Below are positions 45,986 through 54,737 of a stretch of 64,000 nucleotides of DNA, in pieces; the stretch's first letter is position 1, and each line of letters begins with the position of its first letter. The notes under the pieces are model-generated. The model searched no databases, was not told the DNA's origin, and saw only the letters and a program-made list of their open reading frames with translations. Source of the DNA: Enteroscipio rubneri (GTDB lineage: Bacteria; Actinomycetota; Coriobacteriia; Coriobacteriales; Eggerthellaceae); contig NZ_PPEK01000001.1 in the NCBI RefSeq assembly GCF_002899715.1, positions 62,001-126,000 on the forward strand. Reading direction: 5' to 3'. A program made the position numbers and the translations under genes.

Positions 45986-47242
45986 ATGCCAGAAATGATC
46001 TCACTCGAAGAAGCGCGCGCGCTCGTGCTTGCACACGTCGAGCCCCTGCCAGTTGAAACAGTTCCCGTTCTCGATGCCGTTGGGCGCGTTGCTGCGGTCC
46101 CGCTTGCCAGTGATATCGACATCGCGCCCTTTGCCCATTCGGCTATGGACGGTTTCGCGGTGCGGGCAGGCGACCTTGCTGCTGCAAGCGCCGAAACCCC
46201 CATTGAGCTTGACGTCATCGCCGAGATCGCCGCGGGGGATACGTACGAAGGTCCTCTGGCGTCCGGTCAATGCGTGCGCATCATGACGGGCGCGCCGTTG
46301 CCCGACGCGGCTGACGCCGTGGTGAAATACGAAATTGTGGACGTGGTCTCCGGAGACGGCATGCCGGGCAGCCGCGTGGCGTTTACCGCTCCCACGAAGG
46401 TGCGCTCCAACGTTCGCGAGGCGGGCGAAGAGGCCAAGGCCGGCGAGGTCATCGTGAAGGCCGGCGAGGTGGTGGGTACGGCGGGCGTCGGTTTTCTTGC
46501 GGGGTGCGGCGTCGTTGAAATGCCAACCTATTTACGGCCGCGCGTTGCCATCATTTCCATCGGCTCGGAGCTGGTCGATCCCGACCGGGTGCCCGCGGGC
46601 GGCAAGATTCGCAATTCCAACAGCTACGCGCTGGCCGCATGCGCAAAGGCGGCCGGGGCGCTGCCCGTCATACTGCCTATCGTCGAGGACACGCATGAGG
46701 CGTTGGCTGCGGCGGTGCTGCACGCCGTCGCCAACTTCGACTTCGTCGTCACAAGCGGCGGCGCGTCGAATGGCGACTTCGACTTCATTAAACCTGTGGT
46801 GGAAGAGCTGGGCGCATTGCTCATGACAACGGTGAACATGCGGCCCGGCAAGGCGCAGACCTTCGGCATCGTGAACGACATTCCCGTGTTCGGCCTGCCC
46901 GGTAATCCGGCGGCCGCCTACGTGGGGTTCGAAATGATCATCCGTCCGGCGCTGCGCAAAATGCAGGGCTATACGCATTTCGAGCGTCCGCACGTACGGG
47001 CCAGGCTGACCCGCGATGTCAAAAAGAAGGATCCGCGCCGCATCTTTATGCGATCGACGCTCTACCGCAACGCCGAGGGCGCCTACGAGGTGGAGCCGGC
47101 GCAGAACCAAAGCTCGGGCCTGTTCGGCGTCATCCAGCGGAGCAATTGCATGGCCATCATGCCCGAAGGGTTGGAAGGCTGCACGGCGGGTTCGCTCGTC
47201 GAATGCGTGCTGCTGGACGTGCCCGAAGAAATCGTGCTGTAG
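45986..47242 (+). CDS. moeA: Molybdopterin molybdotransferase MoeA
   Basis: 418 residues from ATG 45986 (GGGAGGATCGCC upstream). N-terminal MISLEEARALVLAH, the substrate loop HSAMDGFAVRAGDL, the central MPT-binding TSGGASNGDFDF and the C-terminal GLPGNPAAAYVGFEM are all typical. MoeA inserts molybdate into adenylated molybdopterin. mogA follows after 13 bp, and the dms molybdoenzyme operon lies convergently downstream, giving it a local client. Confidence 0.97.
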   Translation: MPEMISLEEARALVLAHVEPLPVETVPVLDAVGRVAAVPLASDIDIAPFAHSAMDGFAVRAGDLAAASAETPIELDVIAEIAAGDTYEGPLASGQCVRIMTGAPLPDAADAVVKYEIVDVVSGDGMPGSRVAFTAPTKVRSNVREAGEEAKAGEVIVKAGEVVGTAGVGFLAGCGVVEMPTYLRPRVAIISIGSELVDPDRVPAGGKIRNSNSYALAACAKAAGALPVILPIVEDTHEALAAAVLHAVANFDFVVTSGGASNGDFDFIKPVVEELGALLMTTVNMRPGKAQTFGIVNDIPVFGLPGNPAAAYVGFEMIIRPALRKMQGYTHFERPHVRARLTRDVKKKDPRRIFMRSTLYRNAEGAYEVEPAQNQSSGLFGVIQRSNCMAIMPEGLEGCTAGSLVECVLLDVPEEIVL

Positions 47243-47255
47243 AAGGGAAGGATCG

Positions 47256-47738
47256 ATGTCCGAAAACCCCCTCCGCTTTGCGCTTGTCACCTGCTCGGAC
47301 ACGCGCGACCTGAAGCGGGATACCGCCGGTGCTGCGCTGGAGGCGCTCATCAGTCAGCACGGTTGGGAATGTGCAAGCCACGTGGTGGTGAAGGACGAGC
47401 GTGCCGCTATTGCCGCCGCCATTGTGCACGCCTGCGACGAGGTGGACGCCGACATCGTGCTGACCTGCGGGGGCAGCGGCCTTTCGCTGCGGGATGTGAC
47501 GCCCGAGGCCACGATGGACGCGTGCGACCGCAATGTGCCCGGCATCGCCGAGGCCATGCGCGCGCACTCGCTGGCCATCACGCCGTACGCCATGCTCTCG
47601 CGCGCGTTGTGCATGCAGCGCGGCCGGCATTTGGTCGTCAACCTGCCCGGCAGCGAGAAAGCTGCCCGCGAGAACTGGGGCGGTATCGTGGATGCGCTCC
47701 CGCATGCCGCTCGCATGATGGCCGGCGAAGGTCACTGA
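47256..47738 (+). CDS. mog: Molybdopterin adenylyltransferase (MogA/MoaB family)
   Basis: 160 residues from ATG 47256 (AGAAGGGAAGGA upstream). The TCGGSGLSLRDVTPEA motif is the MPT-binding signature, and RHLVVNLPGSEKAARENW matches the C-terminal part. It adenylates molybdopterin before MoeA acts. Cotranscribed with moeA. MogA and MoaB cannot be cleanly told apart here. Confidence 0.94.
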   Translation: MSENPLRFALVTCSDTRDLKRDTAGAALEALISQHGWECASHVVVKDERAAIAAAIVHACDEVDADIVLTCGGSGLSLRDVTPEATMDACDRNVPGIAEAMRAHSLAITPYAMLSRALCMQRGRHLVVNLPGSEKAARENWGGIVDALPHAARMMAGEGH

Positions 47739-47967
47739 TCGTTGCCGTTCCGGCCTCGTTCTGCACACTTTTATGTCTGTGCGTTCTGTTTTCCGAGGGT
47801 ACCTTGCGATTTCGCGTACGATACAAGCATAATGCCTGTTCAGGTTTCGCCAGATGCACCTATATTCGCAAGTTAACTTCATCGAACAGTCTGCACAGAC
47901 GCAAATAAATGTGTCAGACGGGTCGCCCGGATAAGATGGGGCGGATCGCTTGTGCGGACTGCGATTC

Positions 47968-48822
47968 CTAGAATCCCACCGTCATGTGCAGGTTGTAGAA
48001 GACGAGGCGCGTGACGAACACGGCGGCCAGAACGAGCGCGCTCGCCGCGATGCGCAGCGCGAGTGTCGACCGGGCCGGTTGCACGCGGCGCAGCGATAAG
48101 CCGGCGGCGGCTATCCCGGCGAGTCCGAGCGCGAAGTGCGCGACGATGGCCATGGGATAACGTGGCGCGAGAGCGGTGGCGGTGAACTCGTAGTTCGCCA
48201 CCGAGGCGAGGCTTGCCTGGTGCAGGGCGAGCACGATCGTACCTGCGACAAGAGCAGCTGCAGCCACGACGACGAGAGCGCACTCGAGCCATCGCGCTCG
48301 GACGCGGGCGATCTGCAGGAACAGCGCTCCGAGCACCGGTCCCGCCAAGAGCGCCGAAAGCGCGAGGTTCGCGGGTGTGTACGGCGTACTCCACGTGGGC
48401 ACGGTGGTCACGTCGTAGGCAAGTGATGTCCCCACGATCAGCGCGATTCCCGCAAGGCAGGCCAGCACGAGCCACGGCTTTGCAACTGCATCGGGAAACC
48501 GTTCCTTGAAGGCCATCATCCAATACGATCCAACAAGAAGCAGGAATACGACTGCGGCCAGCACCTCGTTGGAGAGCGGTGAGCGGCCCACCCCCGAGAA
48601 CACGTGCAGCGCGTTCGCCGGCGTGCCGAGGTGCGTCGCCGACGCGATGAATCCGACGAGTACGACTGCGAACGGCAAGGAGATCATGCGATCGATACGG
48701 ACGGCTGCCGCATGGTCGTGCGCTCCCAGGCGCGCGATGGCGAGCGAAAGGAACGCCACGACGCCGGCCGGTGCGAGCGAGGTGAACACGGCAAGCGAAA
48801 GCCCGTCGAAACCGCTTGTCAT
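47968..48822 (-). CDS. dmsC: DmsC-type membrane anchor of a DMSO-reductase family enzyme
   Basis: 284 residues from ATG 48822, overlapping the preceding ferredoxin stop by 4 bp; a much longer frame upstream is only antisense shadow of that gene. Eight hydrophobic helices; TSGFDGLSLAVFTSLAPAGV at the N-terminus is DmsC-like. It binds menaquinol and anchors the catalytic and iron-sulfur subunits. Last gene of the dms operon. Confidence 0.88.
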   Translation of the reverse strand: MTSGFDGLSLAVFTSLAPAGVVAFLSLAIARLGAHDHAAAVRIDRMISLPFAVVLVGFIASATHLGTPANALHVFSGVGRSPLSNEVLAAVVFLLLVGSYWMMAFKERFPDAVAKPWLVLACLAGIALIVGTSLAYDVTTVPTWSTPYTPANLALSALLAGPVLGALFLQIARVRARWLECALVVVAAAALVAGTIVLALHQASLASVANYEFTATALAPRYPMAIVAHFALGLAGIAAAGLSLRRVQPARSTLALRIAASALVLAAVFVTRLVFYNLHMTVGF

Positions 48823-49442
48823 AGTCCTGCCTCCGCACGGTTCACGATAGATCCGCCCTTTTCGGCAGCACACTCGGCTGCAGCTGAGGGCAAAATGAGC
48901 AGGTTCGGGCTCGTTGCGCTCTCGTCGGGCATGGGCACGATGGAGCGCACGGTTCCAGGGTGGCGTTCGGACAGTTCGTAAGGCGTTCCGAAATCGAGCG
49001 CACGCAGTGGGCATGCTTCGACGCAGATGGGAGTCAGACCTCGAGCGACGCGCTCGCGGCACCCGTCGCATTTGGAACTGCGCTTGAGGTCCTCGTCGAT
49101 GCGGGGGGCATGGTAGGGGCAGGCCATGGTGCAGTAGCCGCATCCGATACATTTGGTTGTATCGGGCCAGACCAGTCCTAGGTCGTCCTTGTGCATGGCG
49201 CCCGTCGGACACACTTTTGTGCAGGCGGGTTGATTGCAGTGGTTGCAGGACAGCGAGATGTGGTAGGCAAAGACGTCCTGGGTTACGGTGTTGTCGGGCG
49301 CTAATTCGCATGAGCCGCCCTCGTAGTCGATGACGCGTCGAAATGTCCGATCGGCATCAAGGTCACGGTAATCCTTGCATGCGAGCATGCAGGTTCTGCA
49401 TCCCGTGCAGCGCGTATTGTCGAAGAAGAATCCTCGGGGCAT
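48819..49442 (-). CDS. dmsB: DmsB-type 4Fe-4S ferredoxin subunit (second copy)
   Basis: 207 residues. Four cysteine clusters: CTGCRTCMLAC, CNHCNQPACTKVCP, CIGCGYCTMACP and CDGCRERV...CVEACP. It should transfer electrons from DmsC to DmsA. It has no export signal and probably travels by hitchhiking with a Tat partner. A different DmsB (49593) lies upstream, separated by a terminator-like hairpin, so this copy pairs most directly with dmsC. Shine-Dalgarno is weak. Confidence 0.9.
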   Translation of the reverse strand: MPRGFFFDNTRCTGCRTCMLACKDYRDLDADRTFRRVIDYEGGSCELAPDNTVTQDVFAYHISLSCNHCNQPACTKVCPTGAMHKDDLGLVWPDTTKCIGCGYCTMACPYHAPRIDEDLKRSSKCDGCRERVARGLTPICVEACPLRALDFGTPYELSERHPGTVRSIVPMPDESATSPNLLILPSAAAECAAEKGGSIVNRAEAGL

Positions 49443-49503
49443 GCGCAGGTTCGCTTTCGTTGCGGGCGGTACCTATTTCTCGTCTCGTTCGAACTCAGTA
49501 TAC

Positions 49504-49535
49504 CCGAGTGCCCGCGCAAGGACGCGGGCACTCGG
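49504..49535 (-). terminator. Hairpin between the two dmsB genes
   Basis: Perfect 13-bp arms CCGAGTGCCCGCG and CGCGGGCACTCGG around CAAGGA. Another, weaker inverted repeat (AGCTTCGA/TCGAAGCT) lies at 49557-49592 right after the upstream gene. They would reduce transcription of the downstream dmsB-dmsC pair. Confidence 0.65.
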
Positions 49536-49592
49536 AAGAACGGGTATGGAGGGAGCTTCGAGGCTGCTCTCGCCACACCGCGATTCGAAGCT

Positions 49593-50237
49593 TTAGGCGC
49601 CGGCAGCGACCAGGGTCACTTCTTTCTCGTTGGCGATGGCGCCGGTCGTGTCACCGGGTTCCTTCGCCGCCGGACAGGCGTTGATGGCGATGGACGGCGT
49701 GGTCTCGTCGCCTGTGGGCATGGGTGCGATGCCGTCCACGGTATCGGCGTGTGCGGCGCGCAGCTCCTCGATATCGCCGAACTCGAGTGCGCGCAGCGGA
49801 CAGGCTTCCACGCAGATGGGACTCAGGCCTGCGGCAACCCGGTCGGCGCAGCCATCGCACTTCATGCCGAGCTTCGTCTCCTCGTTGAGGACGGGCACGT
49901 TGTAGGGGCAGGTCTCGACGCACATGCCCGCGCCGGTGCATTTCTCGTCGATGATGTGGACGAGGCCGGTGTCGGCGTCCTTCTCAATGGCGCCGGAGGG
50001 GCAGTTCGCCATGCACTGCGGCATGGCGCAGTGGTTGCAGCCGAGCGACACATGGTAGGCGTACGTGTCGGACGTGTACGTGCCGTCCCCGGCGTCCGTC
50101 CATGTGCCGCCCTCGTAGTCGTACACGCGGCGAAACGCGATGGTCTGGGGCAGGTCCTTGTAATCCTTGCACGCCATTTCGCAGGTGCGGCAGCCCGTGC
50201 AGCGCGCGCTATCGAAGTAGAATCCGTACTGGGTCAT
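49593..50237 (-). CDS. dmsB: DmsB-type 4Fe-4S ferredoxin subunit (first copy, next to dmsA)
   Basis: 214 residues. Begins MTQYGFYFDSARCTGCRTCE. Cysteine clusters CTGCRTCEMAC, CNHCAMPQCMANCP, CTGAGMCVETCP and CDGCADRV...CVEACP. In the third cluster GA replaces the usual second Cys (CTGAGMC instead of CxxCxxC), so one centre may lack a ligand or use another. It follows dmsA by 15 bp with AGGAGG in the gap and is its likely partner. Confidence 0.9.
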   Translation of the reverse strand: MTQYGFYFDSARCTGCRTCEMACKDYKDLPQTIAFRRVYDYEGGTWTDAGDGTYTSDTYAYHVSLGCNHCAMPQCMANCPSGAIEKDADTGLVHIIDEKCTGAGMCVETCPYNVPVLNEETKLGMKCDGCADRVAAGLSPICVEACPLRALEFGDIEELRAAHADTVDGIAPMPTGDETTPSIAINACPAAKEPGDTTGAIANEKEVTLVAAGA

Positions 50238-50252
50238 GGTGTCCTCCTTTCT

Positions 50253-52739
50253 TTAAGCCTTGGCAACTTGAGCGATCATGGAATGCGCAGGTCCATTGCC
50301 CTTCGCGTAGGGTGTGGGCTTGTAGGTCGTGAGCGTGTTGACGCATGCGCCCTCGTCGACCCGGTCGCCGTTCATGTCGGCCTTGTGCCAGGCTCCCTGG
50401 GGGATCGCGATGGTGCCCGGAACGATACGCGGCGTCACCTTCGCCTCGATGCGGATTTCGCCAGCCGGGCTCTTCACCGATACGGTGTCGCCTTGGGCGA
50501 TGCCACGTTGCTCTGCGTCCGCAGGGTTAATCCAAAGCTGCTGGCGCGCCACCTGCTCGAGCTCGGGGATGAAGCCGAAAGACGAGTGCGTGCGGCTCTT
50601 GTGATGGAAGCCTGTGCAGTACAGCGGATACTCGTCGTTGACGCTGCCATATCCCTGGAAGCCGGGCGTGAACACCGGAATGGGGTTGATGACTTCGTCC
50701 TCGGCAAGCTCCCATGTGTTCGCGATCTCGGCCAGCGTTTCGGAGTAGATTTCGATCTTGCCAGAAGGCGTCGCCAGTGGGTTCGCGGTTGGGTCGGTGC
50801 GGAATGCCTCGAGGCCGATGACCGGTTCGAGCGCGCGCTTGTACATGCCCTGCGCCTTTATCTCGTCCCACGTGGGCATGTTGCCATCGGCTTCGGCGCC
50901 CTGCTCGTAGAGGTACTGAATCCACTCGTCATGCGTGCGGCCCTCGGTGAAGTCGTCCTTGATGCCGAACTTGTCGGCGATGTCGGCGCACACGTCGTAG
51001 CTGGAGCGGCACTCCGCAGGGGGCTCCTGAGCCGGGCCACCCACGACGACGGCGGTGTAGAACTCAGAGTAGCCCTGGGTCTGCATGTTTAGCTGTTCGG
51101 AGCGCATGGCATCGGGCAGCAGGATGTCGGCGTACTTGGCCGAGTCGGTCATCACCGTGTCCCACACCAGGATGAACTCGCACTTGCTCTCGTCGGCGAG
51201 GATCTCGTGGGTGTAGTTGATGTCGCCATGCTGGTTGGTCAGGCAGTTGCCGGCGTAGTTCCAGATGAACTTGATGTCGTTGTTCAGCTTTTCAGCGCCC
51301 ATGACACCCGCGTTGGTGGCGGTCATCTCGTGGCCGTGATCCACCGCGTTCACCCACTGGTAGACGGGGATGGTCTTGGTGATGGGGTTGGAGAACGGGA
51401 TGCCTCCCACCAGGTACGTAGGCGGCTCGGCCTCGCGCTGGCCGGTGTTCGTGCCGGGCAGGCCAAGCTTGCCGATAAGGATGGGCAGCATGCAAATGGC
51501 GCGCGTGGTGTCCTCGCCGTTGGTGTGACGCTGCGGACCCCAGCCCTGCACAATGAACGGAGCCTCGGCGGCCGCGATTTCGGCCGCAAGCGCGCGGATG
51601 GTGTCGGCGGGAACCTGCGTGATGGGGGCGGCCCATTCGGGCGTCTTCTCGACCATGTCGTAGCCGGTGCCCATGATGTAGTCCTTGTATGACTTGTTCT
51701 GGCCCTTGGCGGACTCGGGCATGGTGTCCTCGTCGTAGCCCACGCAGTACTTGTCAAGGAACTCCTTGTCCACCTGGTCGTTGGCGATCCACTCGTGCGC
51801 GATGGCCGAGCACAGCGCCGCGTCGGTCCCGGGGCGGATGGGAAGCCACTCGTCCGGGTGGCCTGATGCGGTCTCGTTCAGGCGGTAGTCGATGCTGACG
51901 ACTCTGCCGCCGCGGCTTTCAACGGCCTCGCGCACCTTCGCGAAGTCCCATACGGCGTTTGCGCCGCCCATGCGGGTCTCGGCCGGGCTGTTGCCGAACA
52001 TGACGACCAGATCGGACGCGCGCTCGGCCTCGGAGAACGAGGACGCGTTCACGGCATCGTAGGGGCTGAACGCGGTGGCGGGCTTTTTGAGCGTGACGTG
52101 GTTGCCGTCTTCGTCCAGGTTCGCCGCGCTGCCGTACATATGCGGCATGATGGCCTGCAGCATGTTGGTGGAGTAGTCGTAGCCCTGGTTGATGTAACCG
52201 CCCAGCATGCTGAGCAGGCGCAGGCCGGGCTGCTTGCCGGTGGAGCTGTACATGCCGGTAGCGTAGTTCACGTAGATGGCGTCGTTGCCGTAGGTGTCAA
52301 TGACGCGTTTGAGTTCGCTTGCGATGGTGTCGATGGCCTCATCCCAGCTGATCTGCTCAAACTTGCCTTCTCCGCGCTTGCCTACGCGCTTCATGGGGTG
52401 CATCAGGCGGTCGGGGCTGTTTAGCCATCGGCGCATCGAGCGGCCGCGCAGGCAAGCGCGAGCCTGCAGGTCGGCGTCGCCTGTGTTGTCGGACTCCATG
52501 TACAACACTTTGCCGTCCTGGGAATGCCATTGGAAAATGCAGTTGCCGCCGCAGTTGACGTTGCACTGGCTCCACGAGATCTGATCTGTTGTCGCGGTTT
52601 CGCCTGCGCCTGCGCCTCCCTCGCTTTGGGGCGAGCAGCCGTACAGCGCGCCGGTTCCGGCGGCGCCGGCTACGGCAAGGCTCGCAAGCGACCCTTTGAC
52701 GAACGTGCGGCGCGAAAGCGTCGTTTCGTTCATGAGCAT
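50253..52739 (-). CDS. dmsA: DMSO-reductase-family molybdopterin oxidoreductase, catalytic subunit
   Basis: 828 residues, start supported by GAAGGAGGGAACT; Met3 is an alternative. Tat motif LSRRTFVKGSLAS with Cys in ALYGC (C35), so exported and possibly lipid-anchored. A 4Fe-4S site is formed by C59, C63, C67 and C96. S190 in GYDYSTNMLQ aligns with the molybdenum-ligand Ser region of DmsA. The C-terminal domain has the molybdopterin dinucleotide-binding TGFHHKSRTHSSFG. It reduces an S- or N-oxide or another substrate with electrons from DmsB/C. A membrane LuxR regulator is divergent to it. Confidence 0.92.
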   Translation of the reverse strand: MLMNETTLSRRTFVKGSLASLAVAGAAGTGALYGCSPQSEGGAGAGETATTDQISWSQCNVNCGGNCIFQWHSQDGKVLYMESDNTGDADLQARACLRGRSMRRWLNSPDRLMHPMKRVGKRGEGKFEQISWDEAIDTIASELKRVIDTYGNDAIYVNYATGMYSSTGKQPGLRLLSMLGGYINQGYDYSTNMLQAIMPHMYGSAANLDEDGNHVTLKKPATAFSPYDAVNASSFSEAERASDLVVMFGNSPAETRMGGANAVWDFAKVREAVESRGGRVVSIDYRLNETASGHPDEWLPIRPGTDAALCSAIAHEWIANDQVDKEFLDKYCVGYDEDTMPESAKGQNKSYKDYIMGTGYDMVEKTPEWAAPITQVPADTIRALAAEIAAAEAPFIVQGWGPQRHTNGEDTTRAICMLPILIGKLGLPGTNTGQREAEPPTYLVGGIPFSNPITKTIPVYQWVNAVDHGHEMTATNAGVMGAEKLNNDIKFIWNYAGNCLTNQHGDINYTHEILADESKCEFILVWDTVMTDSAKYADILLPDAMRSEQLNMQTQGYSEFYTAVVVGGPAQEPPAECRSSYDVCADIADKFGIKDDFTEGRTHDEWIQYLYEQGAEADGNMPTWDEIKAQGMYKRALEPVIGLEAFRTDPTANPLATPSGKIEIYSETLAEIANTWELAEDEVINPIPVFTPGFQGYGSVNDEYPLYCTGFHHKSRTHSSFGFIPELEQVARQQLWINPADAEQRGIAQGDTVSVKSPAGEIRIEAKVTPRIVPGTIAIPQGAWHKADMNGDRVDEGACVNTLTTYKPTPYAKGNGPAHSMIAQVAKA

Positions 52740-52805
52740 AGTTCCCTCCTTCGATTCGGTTGTTCCTCTCGCCCTTCAAACGATATCGTAGTCGAAGTTG
52801 GCAGG

Positions 52806-52826
52806 AATCACACCTGACATGTGATT
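52806..52826. promoter_or_regulatory. Inverted repeat between dmsA and membrane LuxR gene
   Basis: AATCACA (52806-52812) and TGTGATT (52820-52826), 7-bp spacer, in the divergent region. TAGAAT (52830-52835) just after it could be the -10 for the regulator gene. Candidate operator. Confidence 0.5.
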
Positions 52827-52964
52827 TAATAGAATAAGGCCAGGTCGGTTGAGTGTGGCATCGCATTGTCACCGGTTTTCCGAAAAGTGCAGCAGTCGGA
52901 TAAGGTAGTATGGCGATGCGCGGCCCGGTATGGCGCCGCGGGGTTGAACGTGAAGGAGGAGGCG

Positions 52965-54737
52965 ATGGAGCGGCGGGCTGAAGGCGCATGGGGGCATGCG
53001 CATGTGTCGAGTTGGGGCTACGCTTGCTTCCTCACGGTGAACGCCACCTCCACGTGGGGAGGCATCTTCCCGTTTTTGCCTCTTGAATTCCAGACCGCGG
53101 AAGTCACGCTCACGTTCTTCCTTGCGCAAGCCCTCGCCTTCGGCGGGGCATTCGTGGCAAGTATGTTGGGCGCATACTGTTTTCCCCACGGTGCGCGGAG
53201 GATGCTCGTGTCGCTGAGCGCGGTGCTCGTGTTCTCGGGTTCGGCATGCCTTATCGCCGCCATGTACGTAACGGCCGCAACGCTTTTGCTTGTGGCTGGT
53301 GGCGGCGTGCTGCTCGGCATCGGCTGTGCAGGCCTGTTCATGCTGTGGCAGCGTTACTTCGCATCGCTGCCTCCGGAACCGGGCAATCTGCGCCTGATCG
53401 TGGGCACGGCTCTTGCGCCGCTCGTCTACTTTTCGCTGTACCTTGTCCCCATTGCGCTCACGGCGTTTCTCGTTCCCCTCGTGTTCGTGCCCTTGTGCGG
53501 GCTGTGCATTGCGCTCTCGGTGCGCGAGATGCGCACCGACCAGCCCATGTTCGAAGACGTTCCCCGCCAGCATCCGCGCGTGTACCGCCAGGCTGTCGCC
53601 GATTACTGGCGCAGCGCTCTGTGCGTGGGATCGCTCGCTTTCGCGGGAGGCGTCATCCGTGGTATCGCGTTGCTGCACGAAGAGATAGCCACGGTGGTGA
53701 ACAGCGCTTCTATGGTGGGTTCGCTCGTATCTGCCGTGGTGTTGCTGGTACTGTGGTACCGAATGAGCTTCAGATTTGGACTGACTTCGGTATTCCGCGT
53801 GACGTATCCGCTTGTCATCACAGGATTTCTGCTGTTGCCTTTTTTGGGTGGGGCATACTTGAACCTGTTCGCGGCGTTCATGTACATGGTGTTCTCGCTC
53901 GTGCAGATGCTCATGATGATGCAATGCGCTCAGGTGTCGCGCGACCGTGGCATCAATCCCGTGTTCATCTACGGCTTCTTCGGCGGAATTGCGTACATCA
54001 TGCAAAGCATGGGGTTTTTGCTCGGATGGGTGAGCGATTTCGTTTCGATGGGCGGACGCGAGTGGCTATTCTTCGTGGCCGTCGTGTCGAGCTGGGTGCT
54101 GGGGCTCACGTTGCTTGCGGCGTCCGGCACGTTGTTCAAGCCGCTTGCGTCGAAGGGCACCGTGTCGGCCGATCCTATCGAGTTTCTGCCGCTCGCGCGC
54201 GAAGGCGAAGCGGCTATCGTGCATGCAGGCGAGGAGGCTGCCTCGAGGGCGCGGTGGCTGACGGACGCAGGCGAGCGAGGCGGGCGCATCGCAGAAAAGC
54301 GCGGGGAAGGGACGACTGACGCACGTCGCGGCGTCGGAGCCGATGGGCGTTGCAGCGCGGGGGGCGATAGGCGTTGCGGCGCCGAGACAGAAAGCAGGCG
54401 TGGGGTTCGGGAGGGCAGGTGCGGTACCGGCGCGGCGGACCCGGAGAGGCCCTTGCCGAAGGCGCGCCGCAACCGTCCGTCGGCATCGGAGGATGCCGGC
54501 GTCATCCGCGACCGCACGTCGAAGCAGTGTCGTGCGCTCCAGGAGCGATTCGGCCTCTCCTCCCGCGAGACGGAGGTTATGGAGCTCATCGCCCGCGGCA
54601 ACAGCATGGCCGCCATCGCAGAGCGACTGGTGATCAGCGAAAACACCGTGCGCACGCATGCCAAGCACATCTACACGAAACTCGACATCCACAAGCGCCA
54701 AGAGCTATTAGACATGCTTCACGAGCTGGACGGGTAG
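52965..54737 (+). CDS. Membrane-spanning LuxR-family transcriptional regulator with long charged linker
   Basis: 590 residues from ATG 52965 (GAAGGAGGAGGCG upstream). About twelve hydrophobic segments (20-415), then some 110 residues of Arg/Gly/Glu-rich low-complexity sequence, then a LuxR HTH (LSSRETEVMELIARGNSMAA to NTVRTHAKHIYTKLDI). Divergent from dmsA, its presumed target. The linker is far longer than in the two sister regulators of this window. Sensed ligand unknown. Confidence 0.87.
   Translation: MERRAEGAWGHAHVSSWGYACFLTVNATSTWGGIFPFLPLEFQTAEVTLTFFLAQALAFGGAFVASMLGAYCFPHGARRMLVSLSAVLVFSGSACLIAAMYVTAATLLLVAGGGVLLGIGCAGLFMLWQRYFASLPPEPGNLRLIVGTALAPLVYFSLYLVPIALTAFLVPLVFVPLCGLCIALSVREMRTDQPMFEDVPRQHPRVYRQAVADYWRSALCVGSLAFAGGVIRGIALLHEEIATVVNSASMVGSLVSAVVLLVLWYRMSFRFGLTSVFRVTYPLVITGFLLLPFLGGAYLNLFAAFMYMVFSLVQMLMMMQCAQVSRDRGINPVFIYGFFGGIAYIMQSMGFLLGWVSDFVSMGGREWLFFVAVVSSWVLGLTLLAASGTLFKPLASKGTVSADPIEFLPLAREGEAAIVHAGEEAASRARWLTDAGERGGRIAEKRGEGTTDARRGVGADGRCSAGGDRRCGAETESRRGVREGRCGTGAADPERPLPKARRNRPSASEDAGVIRDRTSKQCRALQERFGLSSRETEVMELIARGNSMAAIAERLVISENTVRTHAKHIYTKLDIHKRQELLDMLHELDG

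Noticed and set aside
48823-49311. Long N-terminal extension of dmsC
   Set aside because: It is the alternative frame of the upstream dmsB gene; ATG 48822 overlaps the dmsB stop and begins a normal DmsC.
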